A stretch of 64,000 bases of DNA from Lethocerus indicus. Lineage: Eukaryota; Arthropoda; Insecta; Hemiptera; Belostomatidae. The stretch's first letter is position 1. Each line of letters begins with the position of its first letter. The stretch is taken from assembly GCA_019843655.1 (NCBI GenBank), contig JACDQD010000002.1, positions 15,089,154 through 15,153,153 of the forward strand. Reading direction: 5' to 3'. Position numbers and translations under genes: made by a program. Below the pieces are notes generated by a model. The model had not been told where the DNA came from, searched no databases, and saw nothing but the letters and a program-made list of their open reading frames with translations. This document shows, piece by piece, positions 13,611 through 26,060 of the stretch.

Positions 13611-16100
13611 AAACAAAAGTCGCAGGTGTTCGCTGTATTAATGTTAAGAAGGTTTGAGAAGGGCAAGGGACAGGGCGAAGTATTTAACCCCCCCAAGTCG
13701 GAGAGCGGCGAAGCCCTGTTTAGTGGGAAGCCCCGGCTCCCACCTAACTGGATTCCTATTTAAAGCTAGAATCGATACCGACTCGAGATCATTATAATAA
13801 TACTAAAAATTGTATGCATAACCCTACCTCGTCTTCACCTTCTAGGTTTATTCGACAGTTTATTGAAACCCTGGCTTAAAAACCTCGCCCGGGCTTGTCC
13901 GTGTAGAAAGATATGTTTCCAATCTGTATGCATATCCTTCTTATTTCTTAACTAATTAAATTGCTTATCAAATGAAATAGAGTTATAGATCAGTCTATTA
14001 CTTATATTATACTCTAGAAAGTAATGCCGGGTGCTTTAGTGTTCTTTTCGGGGTGGTCACGTGAAAGGCCAGTCGGCCAATTTTTTCTGTAGAAATAGGT
14101 AAGAAATCGCTACGAAATTAAACAAACTTTCTTATAATGTGAGGTTTAAAGTGTTAGTGTCTTGTAACTGGGGTAAGTTACCACGATACTTTATAGCCAC
14201 GTCTCGTATGTTTAGGTTTAAATTAAGTCGGACATTAAATTTGATTCGACACCGGTACCACAAATTAAGGTTTTCTTTTATTATATCGTAATAATCCCGA
14301 TAGGCAAGGTTCATTTTTTTATCCGGAGAATTCTTTATTCGGTGTCCTGGAATTGGAGCGTGCCAATTGCAAATGGCGAGCCGGTCACGACTAATGAAGG
14401 GCTAAGGCCGAAGGGAGTGTGACACGGTATGAAAGGGCGTGCCGGTATTTCTAGGAGTGACACCACTGACTGTTGACGCCGCCTCCACCCCGGCGCCGCC
14501 GCCGCCCTTCAAAACAAATTGGTTTCGTTTCTCGACCAAGGAAACAACCGGGCCGTTGTTTGGGCCCCCGACAATCCGCGCCACCGCCCTCGTCGCCGGC
14601 CCACACCCGACTTTTATACAATTTCGTTTTTTTAACTTCCCCTATAATCTAATTTATTGTTCCGGTTACGCGGCTCAGCTGACGACCTGTGTAAGAATAT
14701 AAAATATCCATACCAATTCATATTTTAGGTGCAATGAAAATGTGGTCCTCAGTAAAGGGTTTTTAGCGGATCTGACCACCAGCGATTAATTATTGTACTT
14801 ACATATTCGAACAAAAAAGATGAAGTAAAGTAAGTAGTAAAGTAAAATTATGGACTTAAGTATTTGTCAATTTTTTAAAATAATTAATTGATAGCGAAAC
14901 ATCACGATCAATGGTAGATTCTTCTCGACTTTAGTATTGGCAAATGAGCGGGACGAGATGAGTAAGTTCTATATTTTTCATTGCCGGATGGCGGCACGCT
15001 GTCACGTGGCCTGCTGGGCCGAGGACAGAGATCCCATTATTGAATCGCTCTTCTCGGTCCAAGAGCCATGTTTGTTAATGTGGCCCAGTTTTCTAACGCG
15101 GTCCCCGCCTGCGGGCAGTTTATTTACAAAAGGCCGGCATTCCTACCTCCTACTCGACAGCGCTTTTTAAAGCTGGACAATAAGCCTTCTTATAAACAAA
15201 AATAATGACATCGACCGCGGCACGGATTTATCTTGTTTTTTTTTTTGTCGCCCCGGAACCGTTCTAATTTCCAAACCGTGTACCTCGTCCCCGGACCCCG
15301 GTGAGGCGGTTTTAGTTTTCTGTTCAGTAATAACCGAGAGTGACGCTTCTAAATTCAAGTTGTATAGCGTCTTCTCCTCTATGAACTGCGTTTTCAGGAC
15401 CTGATGACGTCGATCGTTTAGGAAGGCTGCTGAAAAAAGTACATATAGTAAACCCTTCCTTCATACTATCCAAGTATAATCAAATGATATTTAATGGCAC
15501 ATGCGAATAGAATCGGAGCCGATTAAAAATTAGGTGCTTGCAAAATGTTTAATCATGATCCGTTCGTCACAGTCAAGAAACCAATTTAAAATAATATAAT
15601 CTTTATATTGATACCACATTTTAATCACTCAGTTTCAACTTGGAAAGAAACAAAGGAAGAAGGCTGTATGCGGAAGGGTGTTGCGGGAGATTATTGTCTG
15701 TCAGCAGGGTCCCTGTTAGGGGGTGTAATATGGCCTGTTCCTGAGCTTATCGGAGCGACCCACCACCCCCTCCTTTATGGATTTCAATATGCACCGCGGA
15801 CAAGGCTGGCTGGGCCCCGGCTCCGGCCACTATATTTATTCAGGACGGACTCCCCCGGCCACGATAACATCTCCCCAGCGGAGGCCCCGCCACAAAGGCC
15901 CTCATCCTCTCTTCTCTTTCTGTCTCATTCCCTCCCGCAAATGTAATAAATGTCTTCTGCTTGCAACACTTGGAGCTAACTGCCCCTAGAGACCGGCCCG
16001 CACTGACCGCCTCCCTCTTTACATATTGTAGAAGCCTCACCGGCCGTCCTACCCTTCTCTGATAAACGACCACCGGAACTCTGTGCTCTGTCTTACACGC
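13611..16100. other. Non-coding: densely packed islands 13620-13770, 14330-14690, 14930-15440, 15610-16080
   Basis: This is the densest cluster of islands in the window. Notable words: GGATGGCGGCACGCTGTCA (14986-15004), GCCGCCGCCGCCC near 14497, and GGGCCCCGGCTCCGG near 15813. No splice-bounded frame was found in any of them. Confidence 0.45.
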
Positions 16101-18499
16101 ACCCTTCTATTATCATGTTAGAAACTGTCAAAAACCAATACCAGAAGCCAAGTTACAGAAAAATGTTTGAACCTTAACCGGAATTCATACCAAATATATT
16201 AGTCGAATCAATCCTTTTCATTCAGTCATTAATACCAATGGAGGCAATATCATTTTATCTGATACCTGATACTTATGTTTTATTTATCTCGTGCGTATAT
16301 GAGAAAACATACATAATTAATTATCTAATAGTTACATAATGTAATTAGATACATGTTTCACACCGGATATTGTTCCTGGAATACATTTTTCGGCCCGAAA
16401 CTCTCTTAACGATAAACTGTGGTATATACAAATTTCAGTATCGTTGATGAACATTTCTTATGGATTCATCGGGTTTCCGTTGCGTTTCGATTAAAAAAGT
16501 GGAACCAGCAGTCAGAAAGACATTCCCCTTAGCCCACGAAAACATGGGTCCTCAAAAGACCGCTTTCACGCTGGAATCTTGTTCGAGTCCTGCGGGAACT
16601 TGTTCGAAATAAACAGGTTCTACGTTTGGGCTGGCTACGAAATGCCTATGGTTTACTGGCTCGGGGATGTACGGAGGCCACCGGGGTGATAAATTATATA
16701 TATTTCGGCTTCCCATCTTCATTCTCTTGGGCTTCTCATTGTTATAATTATCAGATGGATGATTCACGAAAATTGTAAACGAAATCACAGCTGTATTAGA
16801 ATGGAGATACTAACAACAGAAATCTTATTTTAAACTGAAAAAATCAGGTAAATCTGAAAGGAGTATGGGTAATGACATTTCCGCACCACTGTAGGTACAC
16901 GCGCGGGTATATTTTGCAAAATGTTTTGAGGTATCGCAAACAAATACGATATATTCAGGATGAATATCTAGCGCATGTTATGAAGTTTTAAAAGTTTAGA
17001 TTGCAATAAAATTCATATAAAAACCAGATCAAACAAAATATAAGCGGAGTATAGGTTCAAGGAGCTAAGGTAAGGCACTGTTACAGTCGTCAACGTGCAA
17101 AGACTGGCGTGATTTAATTTGATGAATTAAATTATGCATTAATTTTTAATTTATTTGTTTTACAACCGTACCTTTATTGAGATTATTTATCCCATTTAGG
17201 CCATATTTATGTTTTCCGTTCCAATAGTAGAGCTGGGCGTGTATTAGAAAAGAAGTTGTCTCTGTAAAGATTTGATCGGGGTGCGGATGAATTGCGATGT
17301 TTGTAGGCTTCCCTTGTACACCGATTGTTATCAGAGCAATAACTCAGCCATGAGCGCCCGCCCACCACCCGTACTCCTCTGCAACGCTATCGATAACTCC
17401 AAATAAGTAAATAGAGAACACCGAATTTCCACCATCTGATATTTGTCAATATTACATAGGCCGGCTTAGAAAGACTGTAACAGTTACACCGATTAAAAAA
17501 GTTAAGATTAATTATTTTAAACCTGTCCTAACGAATGCCACAAAGAAATAAAAATTGAAATGCGCTGAATCAATTCATTTGTTTGAGCCGTTCACTTGTT
17601 TATAGGACTGGAATTTATGCGCCTTTCTTGGCGCACTGATTCCAAATCAATTCAGTCTCTTGGCATGAAAGTATACACAAAACACTTGGTACAGTACACA
17701 GAAAAAATATCATGAACAATATTCTCTGCAAATAATATTTTCGGCAGTTACCCGCAAACATTTGTTTTTGGGGTAAGTCAGAAGAAGTAATTTGAGAGCG
17801 CTTCTTGGACTGGTTAGGCTCATTAATATTAATTTCAATCTCTGTCGAATTTGAAATTCGCAGTCGAGAAAATATACTTCAAACAGCTGGTCTGTGGGAA
17901 GACAATAGGTGTTTATATTAGCACGAGCTATTTGTAAAGTTGAATAATAGACCCGGCGTGAAAGTAATTGAGACGAAGAGGGTCCGACCTAAAGGAGGGA
18001 GGGTCCGCCGGGAGGGTCCGAACAACCCCTCCTCCACACATCATCCCTCTGATAGCCTTAAACGCGCCCCCGGCTTCCTGACCTCACCCTCCTAATCTTT
18101 TAAACGCGCTTTTTCTCTCTCTCTCTCTCTCTCTCTGCGCTTCCACTGCGCTCGTTTTCGCCAGTATGTTATTGTGCTAGTTCAATGGTCCATGGGGCCG
18201 GTACAATCTTGTCCATAGATTAGCCCCGGACGGACCCTGAATCACCTAGGCGGACGTCTCTCGGCCGATGGACCGAATAAATAATTCATTCCCCTTCTGC
18301 CCGTTTCAGTGATTCGGGAAATATTACTCACTACTGTGCTTTGGCTCTGCCGTTTGAATGCGAGACATCGAGTTAGAAAATTAAAATTTAGACCCGCTGT
18401 TTTACAAGTTATTTACTGTATTTTACACTCTTTACCAATGTATAAATAATTAACGGACACAAAGGGGTACAATTTTATGAGTATACTTGGATTAATACA
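16101..18499. other. Non-coding: islands 16430-16700, 17200-17400, 17940-18330
   Basis: The last island is purine-rich at its start (GGAGGGAGGGTCCGCC), then has a (CT)n run at 18114-18136 and a GC-rich end (GGCGGACGTCTCTCGGCCGA). The remaining DNA is AT-rich. Confidence 0.45.
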
Positions 18500-18720
18500 C
18501 CTGTTTGTGGTCTGCGAGGGGTTGGAGTACTGTGGTGGTTGTCTGTTTGTCGTATGTATATACAGTACAAGTGAAAGCAACAGTGCAGTGAAGATGCCCG
18601 AAAAACAGCCAAAGTCCCAACAGTGACTAACACCGCTACTGAAGATGGCGAGCAGCCGAAACCGGTCTAGCAAAAGACCAATCCAGCGAGACGAGACAGA
18701 AACACCACGAACCTACGAGA
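18500..18720. mobile_element. Fold-back MITE, copy with deleted left arm
   Basis: Starts TGTGGTCTGCGAGGGGTTGG, then jumps straight to the internal part (TGGTGGTTGTCTGTTTGTCG, ACAGTACAAGTGAAAG) and the complete right arm (CTGAAGATGGCGAGCAGCCG ... AACCTACGAGAC). Most of the left arm is lost. Confidence 0.8.
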
Positions 18721-19317
18721 CTTAATGCTGTAAATATGAAATATATAACGCCTTGAGTTTACGAGTTTGAGTATACTTGACTTTACGAGCTCCTTTCGAA
18801 AAAATAAAGAACGGGTACCATTTTTCATAATGTTAAATTCACCTACCTCAATTGATACTACTCACATTTATTTTCTATTTTACACGGGTTCAAGAATTCA
18901 ATCGATGATACTGGTGACTACTCTTCACAGATAATAATAATAATAATTACACATAGTGAAATGTTGCGATTTCGGTTTCCCCTGTTTAATGCTAGAGAAA
19001 TGAATAAATTCGATTTAGAAGGAACAACTCCTATACAACTACATACAATGGAAGTGTGATATTGGGCCTGAATTTAATTGTAAAAGGCTTCATTCGATCA
19101 ATCACGTAAGCCGAAGTCACGCTTTCCCCGACAACCCCCATGTGTTTGTCGGTTTAAGTTCAAACTTATGTAATTAAATGCTTGTATATCTATATACTCT
19201 ATTTATAATAAAATATAACGAATATTATATAATAATCATTCCGTAATTAATATAATTGTCCTATATCTTAATGAATGAGTTGAGTAAATTTTAAATGTAG
19301 TTCCAGGAGTGATATTT

Positions 19318-19378
<61 letters not shown>

Positions 19379-20300
19379 TATAAGTATATTGGCAATGCAC
19401 ATTTTTGTGATATATATTCATTATTTTCTACCAGCTTGAATCAAACCTGCAACCTACAGAGTCTGAATCAGTTACTTTACTGAACATAGATATGTATAAT
19501 TAAGAGACTAAAGTAAACGATTTTTTACAATTTGCATTTATTAATAAATCCCAAAACAGTGGACTATATTCGGGACTAACATTCTATGGATGGTTTTCAA
19601 AGCGATATATCGTTTTCATATGTACCATAACCCAGTGGGTTTCAGCATATCCGACGGTCGAAACGAGTGAAGTGTTATTTTATTAAGGGGGCGGTTCTCC
19701 GGAAGGTTCTTTGAGCAATAAAACTAAGTATAGAAAGTAACAGTCTGTGTGACCATATATCTCTCTTGCCCTAATATAAGCAATATATCTTTGGGCCATC
19801 TGATGTCCGACTATATTGGCTCCTGCTGCCCGCCGGCCTCTACGCTTCGCCTTTACTCCTCCGGTCTGACTACGAAACGGGAATTCCTCCAATACAAATG
19901 CACGCGAAAGTTTAGGGCAGAACATAAGAATAAGTTTCTATCAATAAGATATAAGGCATGGGGCCGATTATAATTACGTAACTGAATGTTGCAAAGTCCC
20001 TAATTAATCTAATTAAATTCCGCAATTAAACTAATACAGTTACGATATAATCGATTTATTCAATTATGCTTAAGTAATAACCTTAATAGTGTGACAAATT
20101 CATTATTAAAATAAATTTCATTATTAGATATAATAGCTCATAGTTCGTAGCGATCAAAGAATATTCAAATTTTATCCTCCTCGTTTCAAGAACTAATGAA
20201 AGAGAATTAATCAAGAATTCGAGATATTATGATTTGGTAATAGTCGCAACTGTGGCACCTAGCAATCGATATCACTGTGCAAGAATATTTGACATTCTTA
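18721..20300. other. Non-coding: AT-rich, (TA)n at 19319-19375, one island 19690-19960
   Basis: A run of about 28 TA units lies at 19319-19375. The island includes CTGCCCGCCGGCCTC. A short (AAT)n is at 18931-18946. Confidence 0.5.
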
Positions 20301-22700
20301 CATGGTTTAGATGAGAATTCTTATCTTCGGAGTGTTTTAAGGGAAAACCGTTGTCCAGGGCACAGAGATTGCCGACATTATCATCTCTGATGTCCCCCAT
20401 CCCATTATCCGTCTCACTCCGACAACTGTCCTCCCTCATTGGTCGTCTCTTTCTCTCTCCCTCTCCCGTTACGTCCACGCTCCCTTCTACGGTGACGTAT
20501 GGCCTACTTATCGGGCTCAACAAATAAGTAAATCACTACAGCTAAGCCGATCCTTCGACCGGACCAGACACTTCTCGCTCTACTGGAAGGGATTGCATCT
20601 TCTTTAGGAGGCCTAGAGCAACAACGTGAACTTTTCAGTTCGCCCTGGCTTAAAAATGAGACCAATCAAGTAAAAAATATTTGGTTGTGGTGGCAACCAA
20701 CGTCATTTCCTCATATACCGAAAATGTAACAAATACGCGATAGACAATAATATATACGAGCGAAGTTAACAGTAAAGACTGAAAATTTCAAGAGAGATCA
20801 AATAGAACCGTCTTTTTAAAAATTTATATTTGTATTTCATTCGTAGTAACTGTAGTAACGTACTACTCCTGTATTGTTAATACATGAAAAGGGCGAAAGG
20901 CGAAAATTTGCAAAAATGTCACAAAGTGTTGTCAGTTCCGGGTTGATACAGCCGGCCAGCTTCCGCCCCCACGGAGTCACCCCTTCCTGTTTTTTTGGGT
21001 CCGCCGTTGTCGGTATATTGCCCCCGGGGAGAGACGCGGACGCCGGTCCACAACAGTCGTAAAGAGGGAAACAAGGAATGCGTCATTGGGCGGTCATCCC
21101 TCGCCCAATCAATAGTGGGTGGAGATGGCCCCACCGGCCCGATACTCACTTGATAATCTTCATTAAAATGATTTGTCGCAGACCCCGTCCGCACTTCGAG
21201 CCTCTGCCTAACCGGCCCTTTTAAGTCTTACCGTCGTCACTACAGGTTATCGTGTTATATTTTGCATCAATGTTGAAGAAAGCAATAAGGGAAATAATTC
21301 AAATTTTCCATGGCACGGTCACGTCGAAATAGCTACTGTAATTTGAAATGTTTGTGACCTGCACCCGAATATTCTGCACTTTTATTTAGTGGTACGTATT
21401 TAATACTGGTGAAGAATTAATTATCTAGAACTGACAGTTTTCAGAATTGAAAATGATCGAATTGAAAATATTAAAGGTAATCCTTAAAATAAGACTAGTC
21501 TCTCATTTATTAGTTTATGGAAACACCGTACTGATCATTGATGCTTCACTACAAAAATTGAGTGCGTACATCATGTGTCTGGTCTGTGTGCAGATTGCGG
21601 AAGTGGAATTAATGTTAAAGCAAGTAAACGTGAATAGTAGACAAGTAAAAAATCTGTTCACAAGACGGAATGAAGGTTAGGGACCTCTTCTTTGAGCGAA
21701 ATATTAATAAACAGACCGTCAGAGGAGACCCGAGTGTGGGTTATGGTCCGGGGGCATAATTCAGTAAGCACTTCCTTCCCCGCCCGGTTTAGGGGAGTCG
21801 GGGTTGCGGTCCCCTTCGCTGTTTTATATATTTGCTTTACGGGGTGGTACTGTCCACCAACGCCGCCGCCAGACATAACACTATCGGCCAAACGAACCCT
21901 TAGTTTTTTAACGCCCCCCAAGCCGGCCGTTCAATGACCGTCATTCGCCGCCCTTCCTTCCCTTTTCGGTTCACACCTCAAAGCCAAAAAACCGACAGAC
22001 CACCCCACCCCTCAACCCCTGCGGTATAGCCCTCGTTTTTCTTGGCGCAGCCCCCGCCCTCCGATCGGTGCTGCTAGTGACGTTTATAGAGCGGCCGGTA
22101 TTCTTTTCTCGGCCTTTGGCCAGTCGCGCCCACCACTAAGGATCCCTACATCCTCCCCTCAGTAAGATCGGCTCCCTGCTCTCGACGTACACTCAAATTG
22201 GCATCTTCGTCCATCCTCTCCAATTTTGCCGGTATCACATTTAATTTACAAGAATTTCAAAAGACGATTTATTTGCCACGTAAATATCGTCGTGCCTGAT
22301 TAATATAAACAACAGGAGAAGTAGATATAATATATAAAGATATTAAATATTCGTTCTAGTTATAATTTTATAACGTTCTGTTACTAATATATCATCTATT
22401 GCTTTACTTTCCCAATGGATATTTCCATCTCCCTCTCGCCTATTTTTGGAAGTTGGCTTGTAATCGCGATTCCACGGGCACTAAAACGTGCTCGAAGAGT
22501 TATCTACACTCATATGCTCGTAATTAGTCCCCCTCGAGCTGAGCCCCCGAAAGAGACTGGAGGATGCACATTGTGTTCGCCTCATTGTGTATCCGTCTCT
22601 AATTAATGAAGTGTCGAGCACCGAGCTCCTCAGAAAGTAAAAAGACCAAGGCCCGGGTAGTCCTACTTTTTATTTTATAAAACTCTGGATGAAACTGAGG
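20301..22700. other. Non-coding: islands 20330-20660, 20920-21230, 21690-22230, 22410-22700
   Basis: Islands at 20440-20470 and 21940-22030 contain C/T-rich tracts; 21000-21060 is CCCCCGGGGAGAGACGCG-like. Between 21240 and 21680 the DNA is AT-rich. Nothing coding recognised. Confidence 0.45.
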
Positions 22701-25700
22701 CTTAAAAAAAAAGAGCAGGCTTCGCACGTTTATGAATTCAACATACACGCTCCATTTAAAACCCTAGCTCATATGTGCTTTGTAATGTACAAAATAAACT
22801 TATATTTGTGTACGTTTACTAACTAAAAATTATACGGGTTAATATTTATTTCTAATATTAAACGCTATACGGTTTAAAAACAATTAAAACAAATTTAATA
22901 CATTTTTGGAGTTTAAATTTAATTAAACGAATGAGCTAACTTTTCATATATACTGACGACATTATACTAGGCCACATTTTATTGGGAACACAAATATCCA
23001 TCGAAAAATTACTTAAGGAATTTCAGGTACTGCCGGTAGTTATAACATCTGCGGGAATCAACCCGACGAAGTTCCATTTATTCAATCGTTTGTATTATTA
23101 TTTGGGAGCTTCTTCCCACTTGTACTGGAAACGGTGGCCGCATTTAATCGGAAAGCAATGATTAATACGAGTGTTCTAAAGTCCTTCGACTTCAATTGGA
23201 AATTCGAATTGAGAGGAAGAGGAGCTCAAATCAGTTCAGATCACTCTCTCGTTAGCATTTATACGTTCCTTTAGGTAGGACGAGTGGCCGGTTCTTGGGC
23301 AGGTCGACACTTGTTCAGGCGCGATGTGCCCCAGGAGGGAGGAGGGCCGGGCGAAGGGAAAAGTGAGGTTGCGGAACCCAAGTTAATGCGGTTGGTCGGC
23401 GTTGAGGGGGATAAGGGGGGCGCCTTCCACCCCAGAGTGGAGAGAGGCCACGGGCAGAATTATAGGGAGGGCGGGTGACAGTGATTGCGCGGGACAATGG
23501 TCACGGGCTCTCGGTTACATGACTGAGGACGGTAACTAGGAGGTGATCCGATTACCGGCGGCGGGCCCTGGCCGCGCCCCGAATACCCAAACACCGGCCT
23601 CCTTCATCGCCTCCTAAACCGCCACCCTAATTGGCCCGACCGTCGCCCAACCCGCTCCGAATTAAGTTCTCCGCCCCGATCTTTCTGCTGGCCTTCTCAG
23701 TCCAATCGATATTTTCGATTTCCTTATAATTATTCTGGAAGGAAATCGATTCGTGAAGTAAATTATTTTTGTCGCGGAACATTAAAAACCCAGTTCTAAA
23801 TATGGTAGTAAAAAAAAGTTAATTTTTAATTGTCTGTTCGATGATAATGTTGAACATTTTACTCAACAAAAAATCAGTCTTAAATCCAAAAGCCAAAAAT
23901 AATTTTGGTTAAACCTACGTGTTTAAATGAGATCCACTTATTTCTTATGAAATTAGAAGAAAGTGAGAACTATCTGCAGCGTACTGTGCATTGTTCGGCG
24001 TACCATCATAAATACTGGAATGGTCTCTCGGCCAGGTTCATTTTAATCTGCCAAGTGGTTTGTTGGAATAGTGGTAAATTGTAATTTAACAATATATCCT
24101 CTTCAAATGATACGGAACCTGCCGTGAACCCTGACTCGTTTTCATTTAATATATTCTGTGAAATGAGTGTTGCGTCAAGCCAACGTGACACCACATCATC
24201 TAAAAGAGAATCATAAAAGAACAGCATATCAGAACATAATATGGTTTTAACGTTTGCCATTTCTTCGCCGTGGCGGGCTACTTCATTTAATAATAGTACG
24301 AGAGGTAAAAGGTAAGACAAAGGAACAATTCACGTCCAAACGACATCGTATGAGGATTCTTCCACCTTTAGGGGTCTGACAGCAATTGACATTTGTACCT
24401 GTGCCCTGGTCGGGGGCAGCGTTGTTTGAGTCTCAATTACGTAAAAGAAGCCAGAGCAATGGTGGATACTCTGAGGGGACCACGTGCCCAACATTTACCA
24501 GCTCTATCTCATGTCACTAAATACTTCAACACTTTTTGGTTTTCTTTAGCTTTCCTTGTTAAATTTTTCAGGGCCGATTCCGACAATGCGATACATAGTC
24601 GGCCTTCTCTCTTCAGAATAGATGTATTCCATTTTCTGATGGCTGCCGTCACTTAACACGGATTTGTTATCATTGATTATACGAAATATTTTTAAAATTT
24701 TGCAATGATGGATTCTACGACCATGGAAATATAACCGGCGCAGGCCATGCAGCAGTGCAGTAAAGTGAGACAAGAGAGACCGTCGGTTGAGGAGTGAAAT
24801 TGATAAACAATATTAGCCAGAGCTTATTATGCCATCGTGAATATTTGACCATGCATGTGCACACATTATTATTAATTAAATAATGCACTATAGGTAGTAT
24901 TATATTTTCAGTTACGAAACTGGAATTGATTAATTGATCATAAAATACTTCGTTGAGATATTTACTAAAATAAAGGTATAGTTACAATGCTGGTCGGGCT
25001 TCATTGGCAGCCAAAGTCGCTCTACATATTAATGATGGTGGTGTGAAGCCGAAACCATTCCAATTTAAGTCCCAATAAGCGCATTGGGGGAGGATCAGAG
25101 GTATTTACATCCTTGTAATATCAACATAGCAGAGTTGTGGAAACTTTATTTGTTTGAAGTTCGAACATTAGTTGAACTAAGACTAGTAAATTGGGTTAGC
25201 GCCAACTTAGACCTCCTTTGTATTCTGCGAGCTGTCATTGCAAATCGAAACATTATATCAGAAATAATTTCGACACAAAACAGACTACCGGAAATAATAT
25301 AACTTTTTCGAACTTCTGAGTAACATATTGGTGGAAAAAATAACTTGTATTGAATGGAAGTAACCTCCCCGGGTGGGCTCTTCCTATTGCCGAACCGACT
25401 CCGTTCCTCCCCTACGCCACCTCGGCCTCGCCTCGCTCATAAACTCCCCGGCCTACTCTCCTGTTTCCGGCCCCGATATATAACTTATAGATAATTTTAT
25501 CAAAATGTTTTCCTTGATCCCAGCAATGGGCCCGGCGCAAGCTCTCCCCTCCGATATGATAAATCCTCGTGAAGACAAATTGTATTTTTCCAGGGAAGAG
25601 GAGGGCGCTCCATGGATTTTATGGGAATCAGTCTCGCACTCACGCGCGCTCCCATAAACCCATGCCTCTTACATTTAAGGCACATAACGGCTAAACCCCA

Positions 25701-25859
25701 AACCTTCTTGGAATGCCACGAGCTCGTATTAAATGATTTCGATCAACGCCCTAGTAAATATAAATTGCAATGAGAGTTATTTGTATGAAGACCTGAATAT
25801 AATCTGAAGCCTTTAATCTCAATTAAACAGTTCTATCACACAAGATGTCTTCAATATGA
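22701..25859. other. Non-coding: islands 23270-23730 and 25370-25700; remainder AT-rich
   Basis: The 23270-23730 island is the most GC-rich block of this part (CCGGCGGCGGGCCCTGGCCG near 23555). A 105-codon open frame at 24006-24320 (minus) has no upstream ATG, no family I recognise, and stops on both sides; I do not call it a gene. Confidence 0.4.
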
Positions 25860-26060
25860 TATTGGGTGTACTTCTCCTCTAATGTGTATTTGTTAGTGTT
25901 TGATTATTGAATGTATGTTTCTTAGTTATTGAGAAAGGGGTATTTATTTTGTGTCGTGCGGGTTTTGGGGTTGTTAGACTGTTCTGATACCTATTTGATT
26001 TTAAACTAGACCGATTTCGGCCCCTCGCCATCATCAGCACAGCTCTGGTGATGGGTCGAG
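25860..26060. mobile_element. Different dispersed repeat sharing the core of the fold-back family
   Basis: At 26008-26039 the plus strand reads ACTAGACCGATTTCGGCCCC, then TCGCCATCATCAGCAC. The reverse complement has CTGATGATGGCGAG...GGCCGAAATCGGTCTAG, closely matching the arm core CTGAAGATGGCGAG...GCCGAAACCGGTCTAG. The flanks (25870-26007) are unlike the MITE. It probably is the end of another retroelement or SINE using a related tail. Confidence 0.5.

Noticed and set aside
24006..24320. 105-codon open frame, minus strand
   Set aside because: Composition looks protein-like, but it starts at TTG just after a stop, has no recognisable domain and no splice-linked neighbour. Length is within chance for 64 kb.
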